DNA from: Choristoneura fumiferana
Taxonomy: Eukaryota > Arthropoda > Insecta > Lepidoptera > Tortricidae
DNA: 64,000 nt
Reading direction: 5' to 3'
Assembly (NCBI RefSeq): GCF_025370935.1
Contig: NC_133477.1
Coordinates: 16,194,186 to 16,258,185, forward strand
Positions 12,952 through 24,594 of the stretch are shown one piece after another. A program made the translations under genes and the position numbers. The notes below the pieces were generated by a model that was not told the DNA's origin, did no database searches, and saw only the letters and a list, made by a program, of their open reading frames with translations. Within the stretch, counting starts at the first letter, position 1, and each line of letters begins with the position of its first letter.

Positions 12952-13396
12952 AGGGTAAATGAGTCTATTCGTGACCATGCACGGCCACTGCAAGTGACTA
13001 AAACGGCGAGGTAATTATTACTCGTTTTGTTAGTGTGATAAGTCCCGAATGCTATAATAGTTATTTTGTAATGTGATTGGAATATCCACAGAAATATTCC
13101 AAACTACAGTATATTTTTATTGCCGTGATATATCACAGTTGGGCCGCTACAACTTGACTGTAACTTGCAGTGCGAGGTAAATAACAATAACTTATCATAC
13201 GATTTCTAGTATTTAAAATGCAAAAGTCAGAAATAAGATACAATTTCTATTTTCTAGTAAATTGTTAGGGCGAAGGAATGCGTTTCAATAACTTGCTTTG
13301 GCAATGAATATTATGTACGAGGCTATTAAATAATGTAAAACTGAGCCTTTACTTTCAGTTGATGTTTGTTTGCATTAACTTAATATTGTTTACTTC
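12952..13396. other. Intergenic up to the gap
   Basis: No supported feature. The sequence stops at the assembly gap. Confidence 0.4.
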
Positions 13397-13496
13397 NNNN
13401 NNNNNNNNNNNNNNNNNNNNNNNNNNNNNNNNNNNNNNNNNNNNNNNNNNNNNNNNNNNNNNNNNNNNNNNNNNNNNNNNNNNNNNNNNNNNNNNN
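13397..13496. other. Assembly gap of 100 N
   Basis: Exactly 100 undetermined bases, the usual placeholder for a gap of unknown size. It sits 279 bp outside the start of the giant inverted repeat, so the left flank of the palindrome was joined by scaffolding and not by continuous sequence. Confidence 0.98.
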
Positions 13497-13775
13497 ATTA
13501 TTTCTCAAGGCACATCGTGATATGCCTGGCCCAACGTTTAGGCCATATCATGAAATGGCGGCGTTTCACCGATATGCCTAGGAATTTCGTGATCTGGCGG
13601 ATTTTACGATCGGCCGCCGACATATATATTTCGGGTATTTCGGAAACGGCTCAAACGATTTCGATGAAATTTGGTATGTAGGGGTTTTCGGGGATGGAAA
13701 ATCGATGTAGCTTGGTCTTATTTTTGGGAAAACGCTGGTTACCGAGTTTTAGCACGAGCTGAGCTCGGTCGCCCA
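13497..13775 (+). mobile_element. Right end of a dispersed repeat
   Basis: Two parts are visible. First come iterated ATATGCC/GGCCATATCATGAAAT motifs, ending with GATCTGGCGGATTTTACGAT at about 13,591-13,610. A second part follows with ACGATTTCGATGAAATTTGG, a GGGGTTTTCGGGGATGG block and GAGCTCGGTCGCCCAG at its end. The motif order matches a lepidopteran repeat I recognise but cannot name. Its 3' limit coincides with the point where the two palindrome arms stop matching. Confidence 0.55.
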
Positions 13776-14297
13776 GGTGCTGTACTTAACAGAATATTTA
13801 AATTTGTTTTTCACCATACATATTATTATTTATAATTTATTGCGGTAGGTAAGTCTTGGCACGCAACTTGGCAATTAAAAGTAAAAAAAAACTATCTTTT
13901 TGTGACTTACGAATTATCTTCTTCTAATTGTAAGTATATTGTAGAGGCAAAATCTCACTGAATAAAAGGATTTTTCTCCCGGTTTCGACTAAAATCACTG
14001 TTATTCTTCAATGCACTTAGTTCTTCGAAATAAATTAAAGATTTAATTTTATGTAGAAGTATAAAACTTGGAAACTTAGTGTTAGCTTTCCCGAGAGAGC
14101 ATTGAAGAGAAAGACTTTTAGTGTTTGAAATTATATTTCTTCCCCTGTGTTGAAGAGAAGAAAATTAAAAGTGTCTGTTTTTAACGACGTACAAGAACGA
14201 GACTGAAACTAAAACTCATTAATTAGATTAAAGGCATTTATATAGGTATTTCACTTATTTCTGTTGCGGCAAGCCACAATGCGTTTTTTCAGTGGAC

Positions 14298-14333
14298 CCT
14301 AGAAGCCTAAGATGGGATACCTCACGTGCCAGT
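14298..14333 (-). repeat. Inverted 36-bp copy of an internal retroposon segment
   Basis: This stretch is the reverse complement, with few changes, of 14,492-14,531 inside the adjacent retroposon. It lies just outside that element's usual 5' end. A 5' inversion by twin priming is one explanation. Confidence 0.6.
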
Positions 14334-14362
14334 CACGTGTCACGTGCGGGTATTTGTTTTTA

Positions 14363-14641
14363 TGCAGGTGCTACAATCTTGTGCAAGGTCCGTCCGGATT
14401 GCTACCACCATCTTGCTCGCTAATCCTGCCGTGAAGCAGCAGTGCTTGCACTGTTGTGTTTCGGTGTGGAGAGTAAGACAGCCGGTGAATTACTGGCACT
14501 TGCTTGAGGTATCCCATCTTAGGCCTCTAGGTTGGCAACGCATCTGCAATACCCTGGTGTTGCCAGATGTTTATGGGCGGTGGTGATCTCTTACCATCAT
14601 GAGACCCACTTGTCGTTTTCCATCCAGTCAAATAAAAAAGA
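14363..14641 (+). mobile_element. SINE-like retroposon, GCAGGTGGTAGGACC family, copy A
   Basis: About 280 bp with a sharp 5' end (TGCAGGTGCTAC here) and a conserved 3' segment (CTTACCATCATGAGACCCAC) followed by an A-rich tail. The 5' part in this family contains a small hairpin, GGACCTTG-TG-CAAGGTCC, which is damaged in this copy. Copies at 15,844 and 47,704 start at the same base. That argues for a complete short element, not random LINE truncations. Mirrored at 36,661-36,937. Confidence 0.65.
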
Positions 14642-15366
14642 ATATTAATAGTAAGTAGATAGGTATGTATATTTGTAAATTAGGTATATACTTTAAATAT
14701 ATATAAGGTGGCTACTTTATCGTATTGGATAACTGTAATGTAACTAAGAGAATATAATGTTATTAGAAATAAAAATAATTAGGATTCTATGAAATCTCGG
14801 GATTTCAATTTACTGCCGGACGGATGTAAATAGTTAATGTGAGCGAAAACGCGAGTAAAATCTAGTTGTATAATAAATTATACTGTTCCATCTATTTAAT
14901 TTAAAAATAAACAAAAGAACACGTGTTATAAGTTCATTGCTCATCTGGTTAAATCATCGGGCAGTACAGTTCACACGATATTTAAACTTCATAGCGCAAA
15001 CTAGGATAGCATGGGCAAACATAAATTACTTATGACGTGAAAGCTCATGTGACAACTAGTCTTTTTGTTTTTTTCTTACTTAAATTGATGTCTGAACTAA
15101 AGGCACATACTTACACAAAAGTTTTACACATTGTTAGTTCGGGTGTTTACTGTTTAGTGCATCCACACAAGTATTAAATGGGCCCGAACGTGACGGCACA
15201 CTGGATCTACACGACTTGTAATGAGACGTATTTTCAATTTCCATAGCTGCATATTGAAAATACTGCCTCTGAAACGTGGAGCTTCGACTAGATCTGACGG
15301 TGCGGGATTAAAATTAAAATCCAGTAAAACTAGACTCTACATTGTAGTAGTTAAAAGTAGTTTACT

Positions 15367-15762
15367 AGGCTGACCAGAATTATAAAAAACCTCGCCATAT
15401 TGAGGAAAAATAGAACTAATTTCTTGCACTGGTAACAATAAATTCAAATGTCATCTGTCTATTGCTGTGTAAGTTTAACGTTCTTTGCGCTCGGTATTTA
15501 AAAGTGCTATTTTGTGTTTTTGTGCGTTAAAATGCCGAAGATTATCCATAGCTTTGGAAGGAAATTAATTCACAATGTATAAAAGTATTTGTCATAGAAA
15601 AAGTCTGAGGGATTAGAAAATATTCCTTTAAATAACATCACCGACACCGACACCGTTGTCAATATGACTGATAGGTATCGCATAGTAAGTGTAAAGAATG
15701 TTGCAATATAAAACGTAGAAGTGCTGCCCTCGCCTCAGGTTTTTTATATTCCTGGTCAGCCT
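15367..15762. mobile_element. DNA transposon remnant with GGCTGACCAG inverted repeats
   Basis: Begins AGGCTGACCAGAATTATAAA and ends with the inverse TATTCCTGGTCAGCCT, about 396 bp with no transposase. The subterminal region (ACTAATTTCTTGCACTGG) matches the damaged copy at 45,561-45,652. Mirrored at 35,527-35,926. The target duplication is not clear. Confidence 0.65.
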
Positions 15763-15843
15763 TTAGTGATCGTAACCTTAAATTTTTAAAAACACTTTCG
15801 GTTTATATAAATACGATTGGTTTTTTGGAGTCTTTTTGTATTT

Positions 15844-16133
15844 TGCAGGTGGTAGGACCTTGTGCAAGGTCCGCCCGGATTGCTACCACCATCTTGCTCG
15901 CTAATCCTGCCGTGAAGCAGCAGTGCTTGCACTGTTGTGTTTCGGCGTGGAGAGTAAGACAGCCGGTGAAATTACTGGCACTTGAGAGTTGAGGTATCCC
16001 ATCTTAGGCCTCTAGGTTGGCAACGCATCTGCAATTCCCCTGGTTTGCAGATGTTTATGGGCGGTGGTGATCTCTTACCATCAGGAGACCCACTTGCTCG
16101 TTTGCCATACAGTCGTATAAAAAAAAAAAAAAA
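15844..16133 (+). mobile_element. SINE-like retroposon, GCAGGTGGTAGGACC family, copy B
   Basis: Best preserved copy: intact 5' hairpin GGACCTTG-TG-CAAGGTCC, body, the 3' segment GAGACCCACTTGCTCGTTTG and a tail of about 15 A ending near 16,133. Mirrored at 35,157-35,456. Confidence 0.7.
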
Positions 16134-16303
16134 TTTCAACTCCAAATTTGTTACTTTTACGGGTGTCCCGTGAAACCATATCGAAAGGTCCTCAGCATTC
16201 CGTGTTGCGTGCTATAACCCCTACACCACTGCTGGACAGGAATCTAGACACGAATTTTTCCTATGCATATACATATAAATAGATACCATAAATGCATGAT
16301 ACC

Positions 16304-16538
16304 ATATATACGCACTGCTGGGCACAGGCCTCTCAGAACAAGACCATAGTTCCAACGCGGGCCCAGTGCGGATTGAACTTCCACACACCATTGAATTGCT
16401 TCGCAGGTTTGTGCAACGATGTTTTCCTTCACGCAAAAACAAATGGCACATGAATTTCGAAAAACTCAGAGGTGCGAGCCGGGGTTTGAACCCACGACTC
16501 TGCTTGAGAGGCGATAGTCAAACCACTAGGCACACGGC
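16304..16538 (-). mobile_element. SINE copy with internal deletions
   Basis: Same SINE as 348-627, head at 16,538. Compared with its mirror at 34,695-34,977 it lacks several internal segments of about 9-22 bp, but keeps the ACACACCATTGAATTG stretch that the mirror has lost. Both arms therefore carry private deletions. Confidence 0.75.
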
Positions 16539-17951
16539 TTAAAATTGTACGGACGAACGAACGGTGGTTATTTGATTACTCCTCTTTAACGGACTATTAA
16601 TAAGGCTCTAAACAACACTAAATAGGCTTTATGTAAACATTTGTCAACGCAATCATTGTGAAATCGGTTGTTAAAAGGTTCCACCCTACCTGATACATGA
16701 ATCAGTTTATTCAACTGTTACACAGCGTATGCTGTAGCTTAAAATTGCTTGAAGTACTGACAGGCACAACGCCGATTTTTTTATAGGTAGAGCCACCAGA
16801 GTTGAAGTCACTCACACAAGAACATGTCATGTAATGACAGCGGGATTTTGACATTCACTCATTCATTTTATTCAGTCTCCTTTTATGCAATCACTTCTTC
16901 ATGTAGCTGTGTGTGTAGGTAATCATTCACTTCAACTCTCGTGGCAGCTACACCCCACTCAGATAAACTGCGTCCGTACGCGCTCCGCTCGCGGTGGAAA
17001 CGGCATGCTCTTTGTTCGTTATCCACAGCGACAGTGTGTCCTCTATGTAATGAGTATTTCCTCAGCTCCGCGGCACGCACTACGAATTCTTTGTATTAGG
17101 TTGTAACTGACTGATACGGCCGTCGCCGTTTGCATACAAAACGTTTGGATGATTGAGAAACTTCACCGTGAGAGAAACCCCATTTTAATAGTGGCCTTTG
17201 ATGGGGCTGTTAAAGTTGCTTTAGAACATTAAATACCCAAGGCGTGAGAAAGGACTTTGGTTAAGTAACATTTACTGATGTTATTCATGTTACTAGTTTC
17301 TATGTAATAATTAGATATTACATATTTAGGGTTAGGGTTAGGTTGACTGAAGGCTTTTTAACCATAACTCTATAGCGGGACTTAACCACAACTGTTACTC
17401 ATGTTGACAGTCCATCCAGCGGAAGGCCTGCCGACGCTTCGTGTTTATCTTTTGATCGATTTATCGCTAGATTTAAACAATAAAATCAAATATAAATTCG
17501 GTGTACTTATACACAGTGATGTAATGGAAAATCTTCCACCTTACACATGTAATTCCAATGGGTCTGGTAAAGGCACGTCTCTTGCAAACAATCCGATTCG
17601 ACCTCAAATCCGATAAGCCCTCAAAGGGTCCGTGTGAAAACATCCTTATTTTCCTCGCCCACTAAACCACTTGGTAACTAAAGGCCCTTTAAATTCACAT
17701 CACAAAGTCAATTGCGAGGTATGAATGAGTAAGTGAGAGCCGAAGAATAAGCGAGAAGAAGCATGAACACGCAACCCCTAACAGGGGCGTCGGCATAAAT
17801 TAAATATACCTTTACCTTGTAGCTTTTGATCAGTGAGATATTAACCAATAGATGGTAAATAAAACCGTGCATCACAGTGATGTCTGTGCGAAACATATAT
17901 TATTATGTAGCATGCAGATCCTGCACACCGTGTCTTGCATATCAAACAATA

Positions 17952-18061
17952 TACAGTCGAGTTCTTATAATTCTGAGCAAAAATTCAATCAAAAATATCT
18001 GAACACGCTTCTAGAGTCGTGTTCACATATTTTTGATCAAAAGTATATCAACTCGACTGTA
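17952..18061. mobile_element. Fold-back MITE, TACAGTCGAGTT family
   Basis: 110 bp starting TACAGTCGAGTTCTTATAAT and ending AACTCGACTGTA. The arms pair through AAAAATATCTGAACACG around a short loop. Mirrored at 33,178-33,281 with a differing loop. Confidence 0.75.
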
Positions 18062-18185
18062 CATATACGTCACACAGGCCCAACTGTTACAAACACCACA
18101 TGAAACACTGACGCATCTGTGTAAATAAAGGTAGGTATCGTATATAATCAAAGTATCGGTATATAATCAAAAATCTAATTATTTA

Positions 18186-18205
18186 AACCAGAATTGATCT
18201 AAATC
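18186..18205. repeat. Single copy of a 20-bp repeat flanking an arm-specific deletion
   Basis: The mirror sequence carries two copies (32,952-32,971 and 33,030-33,049) with 58 bp between them. This arm has one copy and no intervening sequence, the signature of a 78-bp deletion between direct repeats, or its reverse. Confidence 0.75.
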
Positions 18206-19249
18206 TAAACTAACATTTTCAATAGAAAATGTGATTGTGTGTTTGTTTCTTGTAATGCTAAAACTCAAAAGTACGGAACAGATTTTGATAACTTTTCGCC
18301 TATAGAAAGCGTGCTGCTGCCAGCTGTGCCAGATTAATATGGGATATTTTTTATCTCAGGAAAGTAAAAAAAAATCCTTGGAATGCAGGAAAAACTAGAA
18401 GAGGATAAATGAAATGAAATGAAAAACAATCGCGAAAAACTGGCACTCGAACGATGTACGCGACTTATGAGCTCCGAATTAGAAGGTGAATATTACCACT
18501 CTACTGGTGAATTCTTCTAAGGTATAAATTAAACGTCATTTTACCCGCTACCTCCTGAATCAACACTCATATACCCAACAGGCGTGAAACAAAGACTTCA
18601 ACCGCCAAATTGAAATTCATCCACTCAAAAAACGCAATGAATGCAGAAATAAAACGCACTTCAGATACGCATCTCACACGGGACGGCGTAAATTTTAAAT
18701 TGCATTCGAACGCTTGACTTAAGGCGAAGCTAGTTTTATTTCTGCTCCGTGCACTAAAAAGGGTTTGGAATATACGCGTACTAATGCCTCAAAAAAAGTA
18801 AGGCATGAGTCACGTCACATGGGTTTACAGTGCGTCAGCATATTGTGAGCATCAGTGTGGTCGAACCCTTATCTAGGTAGTATGGAGTTTCGAACTATTT
18901 TTTTGAAATAGCTTATTTTATAGTTGACATTTGGCAGTGAAATTATTAATGGTCATTGATTACAAAATTTGAGTTACATTTAATTCTATACTACCTATTT
19001 TAAGAACTTTATGCAAAACATTAAATGCAATTAAATAAAAATTTAATTTGAAGTCGCATTTTCAAGTGTTGTATGTCGTGATAGTCCAATGAACGTATTT
19101 CAAAGAGACGATGATTTAATTATTTTCCTGTTACCCGTTTCATTTTCATCTTGTAAGTAGATAAATCGTACGTATAACAATTTTATACAATTTCAAGATT
19201 TTTTTAGAAACCTTTGAACAACAACAACGTAACCAACAAAATGTTGGAA

Positions 19250-19460
19250 AACCCCCGACATTGACACTTCACTTCAATATCTCAGAAACGGCTAAACCGA
19301 TTTTAATAACAGATGTCTAAAAACCATCGCTAGAAAACCTGCTATCAAATAAAAAAACCGCATTCAAATCAGTTCACCCGTTTGAGAGCTACGGCGCCTG
19401 CCACAGACAGACACACAGACACACATAGCGGTCAAACTTTTAACACCCCTCTTTTTGCTT
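19250..19460. mobile_element. AACCCCCGAC element, one end lost
   Basis: Keeps the AACCCCCGAC end and the body (GGCTAAACCGATTTT, GAGAGCTACGGCGCC, a GACAGACACACAGACACA tract). It lacks the second inverted end that the mirror copy at 31,675-31,901 still has. About 21 bp are missing here. Confidence 0.65.
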
Positions 19461-19694
19461 TAAGGGCATTTTATAAAAAGCTGTTCTATCTTCGCCTTAA
19501 ACTTGAACAGCCATATTTTTGTTCGTGGAACTTACGGTATAAGTACTTTGCCCAGTACTTAAGTCTTTTGCAAAGCTATAAAAGACTTCACCGCTTGCGA
19601 TTGGACCGTTTACATGAGAATAAAACTGCAGTACCTGAAAAAAAGAAAAAAGTGTTAATATTGAACAACAAAAATAAAAAAAGTAAAAACAGTT

Positions 19695-19774
19695 TGACAG
19701 CGGTGGGATTCGAACCCACGCCCTTTCGGACTGGTGCCTAAAACCAGCGCCTTAGACCACTCGGCCACGCTGCC
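19695..19774 (-). tRNA. tRNA-Leu (anticodon UAG), left-arm copy
   Basis: 80-nt tRNA gene on the minus strand, identical over its length to the plus-strand copy at 31,349-31,428. It carries leucine for CUN codons in cytosolic translation. Seen directly: a 7-bp acceptor stem GGCAGCG/CGCTGTC with one G-U pair, an A-box (GTGGCCGAGTGG), an anticodon stem CTGGT/ACCAG around the loop TTTAGGC giving anticodon TAG, the long type II variable arm expected of leucine tRNAs, B-box GGTTCGAATCC and discriminator A. T runs downstream on the minus strand fit RNA polymerase III termination. No intron and no encoded CCA. Confidence 0.95.
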
Positions 19775-20084
19775 TCTGCAAAGATGACGCCAATTTACAG
19801 GTTCCATTCCAATTATGGATTTCATCCCTTTATCCACATAAAAGGAGTCTTCAGAATTGCTCCTGGGACGAACATATCACCTGGTGATATGGATGATACA
19901 ATTTAATACAATAACTCTTTATTGAACACCAACACAGCAGTACAGAAACGACAGGTATACAGAGGTTCTGATTTTGATTGATTTGAAAAATAAAAAAAAT
20001 AAAAGAATGTTTTGATTCTGATTGGTTGATATCTATTTTTATTGATTATTTTTTATTTTAGAATCCCTAGTCCGTCGTCATAGT

Positions 20085-20218
20085 CATCATCATTAACCCA
20101 GCCTATATACGTCTCACTACTGGGCACATGTCTCCTCTCAGAATGGGAGGGCTTGGGCAACAGTTTTCACGCGGGCCCAGTGCGGATTGGGAACTTCACA
20201 CACAACATTGAATTGCTT
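20085..20218 (-). mobile_element. SINE, 3' half
   Basis: Contains the tail side of the SINE (CATCATCATTAACCCAGCCT, CTACTGGGCACA, GCGGGCCCAGTGCGGATTGG) and ends at CATTGAATTGC. The tRNA-like head is missing. Mirrored at 30,908-31,041 with about 1% difference. Confidence 0.7.
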
Positions 20219-20295
20219 TTCTTTCATTGACGCGCGTTTCACTAAAAACAACTGTGCAAACATTTCAAGCCAAGCCAAGCTAGAGGTAGAGATTT

Positions 20296-20476
20296 CGAGA
20301 TTTTATCCCATCCCGAGTGAATATCGGGATAAAAAAGTAGCCTATATGTTACTCCAAATCTCCACTTACCTACATTCTAAATTCCATCAAAATCCACATA
20401 GTAGTTTTAGCGTGAAGGAGTAACAAAAATCCATCCATCCATTCTTACAAACTTTCGAGTTTATAGTATTAGTAGG
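20296..20476 (-). mobile_element. Dispersed repeat, TACTAATA...GAAAGTTTGT family
   Basis: On the minus strand: CCTACTAATACTATAAACTC, AAAGTTTGTAAGAATGG, CCTTCACGCTAAAACTACT, GGATTTTGATGGAATTTAG, TAGGCTACTTTTTTATCCCG. Same motif plan as 9,920-10,123. Mirrored at 30,647-30,828. Confidence 0.6.
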
Positions 20477-22157
20477 TTTCAGATTTCCTTTTCAACCTAC
20501 AAAGGAAGTACAAAGGTCAACGCCCTTTAGCATACCCGGCACTCTCATTACTGCCAACGCATTAGGTCTCGAACAAGGCCTAATTCGTCGTGACGCACCT
20601 CATTTACACCGATCACTTGTAATAGCCACTTATCTTCACGAGACGGGCAATCATTATGGATTTATGCGCGATAATAACTCGACTGTAGCGAGATACACCC
20701 ACCTGGCTATACTGAGGGGTTATACGTCAAAAACGCCCTTTTTCTTCTTCTTTGTTATTAATAGTATACCTACACTGCTAATATTAAGATAAAAGAAATA
20801 TTCAAAATCTTTAGGATCTCCTTAATAATCGACTCGTTTCTATAAATAAGTTACTAACACCCTACAATTAGCGTCTAAAAGTAGAAGAAATTGCATGCTA
20901 TTTATCCTAGTATGAAATAAAACAAAGTACATCCCTAGTGTAATTGCATTCCCACACAACACAATCAGGTGTAGGATAATTTCTAGGTTAGATATTGCCA
21001 GTGACTCAGCAAGGAACGATGTTAAAATTATATCCTACCTACGCTAGACTCAATGCGCTGGTGTTCACCCGAGTCCTTATTAGCGAGAGAAATAGTAGAT
21101 TGTACAACAAGAGCATAAAACGAGCCATTTTACCCATGACGTTCATATAGCTTCCCGATCCGGTATGGCGAGGGTGGATAGACACTTCGAGGGGAAAATG
21201 GGTTTAATGCTCGAGTTTTACACTCTGCTTTTCACTTCGATGGCGAGGAAACGAAATAGCAACAGTGGAAACAATTGTTCACTTACTATGTACATTTTAT
21301 TTTTCATGCATTACCATTAAATTATATTTTTTTAGTTTTATTGATTTATTTTCATTGATTTTTAATTTTATATAAATTAAAAATTATGAAAAAAAAATAT
21401 ATACACTTCTTTGTTGATTAAGTACCTTGGTCTTAGACGAAGATTCTATTTTATGCACTAGTGCATAAAAAGTCATTTTATGTCGCCTAGATCCAGCATA
21501 ATCACGAATTTTACGAGCATGAGAAGTGAAAAAGCATTTTTTTAAAGGCAAAAATGTATTTTACGTACTTAATTTACTGTCACGTGGATCTCTAGCCATA
21601 TTTTACAGTTTTGAGTAGACTTCCCACCTTACCTAATATGTATTGAAATTTTACAAAATAACAGTGACCGTCTTCAAATGTTTTTTTTTCTTGTCATTTT
21701 GACAATGCCTTTGTTAAACATAGACAAAACACAATTTTAGAAGATTTTATTTATCCGCGGTTGAACTTTAATGGATAAGGCGGCCAATTTTTAGAACTTC
21801 TCGTACCTTTTTATTCTTTACATTTAGTAAAATACAAATGCCATCGCTACACATTATGTACATAACAATGTAGTGAGGATAGCGGTTAACGGTTACATCA
21901 TCTCACACACACACAACTCTTCGTGAAACGCATAATTACACTGTCTCCGTTCAGTCGTGCGAAATGTAAACAAATGCCAGAGCATTCAATTTTCAAAAAG
22001 CAATTTCAAGGGCTCTTCTCTAATATTAAATTAAAAAAACTGACTATAATCTATTGTCTACCAACATGGCAAACAAATGCGCGCGGCGGGTGGTTTTTTT
22101 TACAACTGGCCAGTAATTTCTCACCCTTCAAGCAAGCTCCTGCTGTTTTGAGGGAAT

Positions 22158-22575
22158 AAGGGCTATCGCGTATGAATTCGCCGCTAGAGGCGCTAGTGTA
22201 GCGTGAGGTCTCCGAAATGTCAAATCTCATAGTTTTTGGGTGAGCTACGCGGGTTTATTTATAATTAGAATAATTTTGAGAATATTTTGCATTACCTGAA
22301 ATTAATTATGGCAATTATGCGTTACGGGGCATTGAATGTCTGTGTTTTGAGACGGTTTTGTCTTTCGGAAACTTTTGTCCTCCCTCTTTTTTCCGAACAA
22401 AACGGGACAACGCAACACGTTCGATATTTTTATGGTACGGTTTTAAGGTGTATTAAATATGATTTTAATCTAAACTTTGATTTCACGCCCGTAATAACAC
22501 AACGCTTTGAAAGCCACACTTAAAACCCTCACACAACAGTGGCGCCATCTAGAAAGACAAAAAACGATAGCCCTC
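22158..22575. mobile_element. MITE with GAGGGCTATCG ends
   Basis: The left end AGGGCTATCGCG..CGCCGCTAGAGGCGCTAG is answered by GGCGCCATCTAGAAAGAC..CGATAGCCCTC. Terminal repeats are about 45 bp and imperfect, around roughly 330 bp without a transposase. Mirrored at 28,557-28,970. The frames inside it are not genes. Confidence 0.65.
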
Positions 22576-22720
22576 ATTGGCGGCGGAATCTCGATTCTTG
22601 TCTCGAATTTTCATATCGATTTTAACTGAAAATTAAAGAAATAAAATCATATGTTTTTACGCATGCAATATATATGTAACGGATGCTGGTATCCAGAGTT
22701 CTGTTGATTTTTGGTTTCTA

Positions 22721-22982
22721 CATCACACATGACGGCCTTTGTATACGTTCCACTGCAGGGCACAGATGAAGAATAAGAAATAGAATAAAATAGCTTCGTA
22801 GTTCCCACCTAGTGCGAATTAGTAACTTCACACTGGTGAAACTTGTTTACAAATGATGAATATTTCACCGCAAAACTCATGGTAAATTTGAAATGAAATT
22901 TCGCCCATCAAGTTAGAAAACTCAGATGTTCGATGTTGATTTGAACCCCGATCCTGTACTTGGGAGGCCATAGGTCAAAGGT
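22721..22982 (-). mobile_element. SINE, old and internally deleted copy
   Basis: Diverged copy with the head near 22,982 (GATTTGAACCCCGATCC B-box region). The mirror at 28,105-28,410 keeps a longer middle section, so the left copy has lost material relative to it. Confidence 0.6.
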
Positions 22983-23579
22983 TCCATTTGTCGGTAAATA
23001 TAAAAAAAACCTGTAGTAAATAGATGCGCAATGAATGAAAGATGCTCTTGAAATCTTCATATTCCGCCTAGTACCTATAGGTGAAAAACTTAAGTAAATG
23101 ACGTGTTGTATGAAGTAGTTCAGAATTGATATGGAACTTAAGTCATTTTCCGAATTTGGAACGTCAATTTGTTTATACGGACATACAAAAGGTAATTTAG
23201 TTATGTACTTAAGTTTGTCATCTATAACTGTTTCTAGAACAGTTTACCAAGCTAAAACTTTGGGAACCCTTTAACAACAAAAGAACCAGTTTCAAAAGCG
23301 CCATAAAACCTCCACTGAACCAATAAACGAAAGTAAAATTATGACGTAAATAAAAATAAAAATTCCAATAGTTCCCGAAGGGTTTCCATTAAAGATTTAG
23401 TGGCGGCATAAAATCTATACCAGTCACGTATGGGGTCAACTTATCATTAAAAAAATATAGTAACATCCTCATTCTGAACACTTAAACGATGATATTGCAT
23501 GTTTATAGAGCCGTAAATCTGAATACAGAGAAGATTTATTGTGAAGCGAGGCCACAAATAAAGTTCGACGTTTTGGGAC

Positions 23580-23705
23580 AGGCCCTATACGAAGTGCAAA
23601 ATTCGAGCTTCGTATCTTGCCGTCCCGCTTACGCTTATATTATTCAATACGAGAGTGAGTGACGGTACGATACGAACTTCGGTGTTCGAATTTCGTAGTA
23701 GCCCC
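23580..23705. mobile_element. Fold-back MITE, CTACTACGAA family, copy 2
   Basis: Ends CCCTATACGAAGTGCAAAATT and GAATTTCGTAGTAGCCCC, with the central TATTCAATACGAGAGTGAG segment in the orientation opposite to copy 1. Mirrored at 27,388-27,510. Confidence 0.7.
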
Positions 23706-23883
23706 TCTGGCGCGACTTATGTGATTACTTTTGCGAATTTTCGAGGAAAGAATAGATGACCATCGTAAATTAGAGATGCTTCGTAAATGTGATGCTGAGA
23801 TACTAAAAGTATTGATTCAAACTTCAGCAGCTTCACTCGCCTGAAACGTTCACGAAAAATTTAAAATGTCGTAGATCTATATT

Positions 23884-24237
23884 ATACCGGGTGTGGCCTG
23901 TAACACGGGCGAATAATTAAAACATAGATCGTACTCGTCAAACTGAACGACATTAGTTCAGCGACTTTTAAAAATAATCCGTTTTTTTCATTTTTATTAC
24001 ACCAAAGTTTATTCGAAGAAGCAATGTAAAGCAAAATGTTTGATATTTGTAGCGTGACAGACGACGTCAGTTGGGTTCTAGAATGGCGTACATTGAATTT
24101 ACGATTAAGTTTGTTAGAAAAAAAAAACAAACGTTAAGTTTTTATTTTAATTAAGTAGGGCCATGATGATCCAATTACCGGTGACCTATAGAGCCTCTGT
24201 TTTTAATATTATCCCCGGTTCTGGGCCACACACTGTA
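23884..24237. mobile_element. Element with TAC(C/A)G(G/T)GTGTGGCC ends
   Basis: Starts TACCGGGTGTGGCC and ends with the inverse GGGCCACACACTGTA. The terminal repeats extend imperfectly into (A)CGGGCGAATAATT / AATATTATCCCCGG. About 354 bp, non-coding. Mirrored at 26,845-27,189. Confidence 0.55.
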
Positions 24238-24457
24238 AGTATTATGTAAATTCCGAAAAAAAAACAGAAGTGCGAAACTGGGCTTAAGCTCACGACCACG
24301 ACTCTCTGCTCTGCTTTAGATGCACTATGCCTTCACTAGATTCCATAGTTGACTAAAATTATGTGATTTCACCAAATGTTCGTAAAAAGTGCTAAAATTT
24401 ACAAATCGTGGTTTTCATTTGCGTAAAATGAAGACGCCTTGCAAGTGTAGGACCTGT

Positions 24458-24594
24458 GCCCTATTTCATGAAGCTATAAGTACAATTTACAAGCGGTAGT
24501 CTTTGTTTAAAAGTATGCTTGAAAAGAGATACCTTGCTTGAGATTTGCTTGTAAATGGTAACTTGTAGCTTCGTGAAATGGGGCCCTGATGGTA
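24458..24594. mobile_element. Fold-back MITE, GCCC(T/C)ATTTCATGAAGCT family
   Basis: GCCCTATTTCATGAAGCTAT at the left pairs with AGCTTCGTGAAATGGGGC at the right. The arms continue through ACAATTTACAAGC / GCTTGTAAATGGT. Mirrored at 26,439-26,567. Confidence 0.7.
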
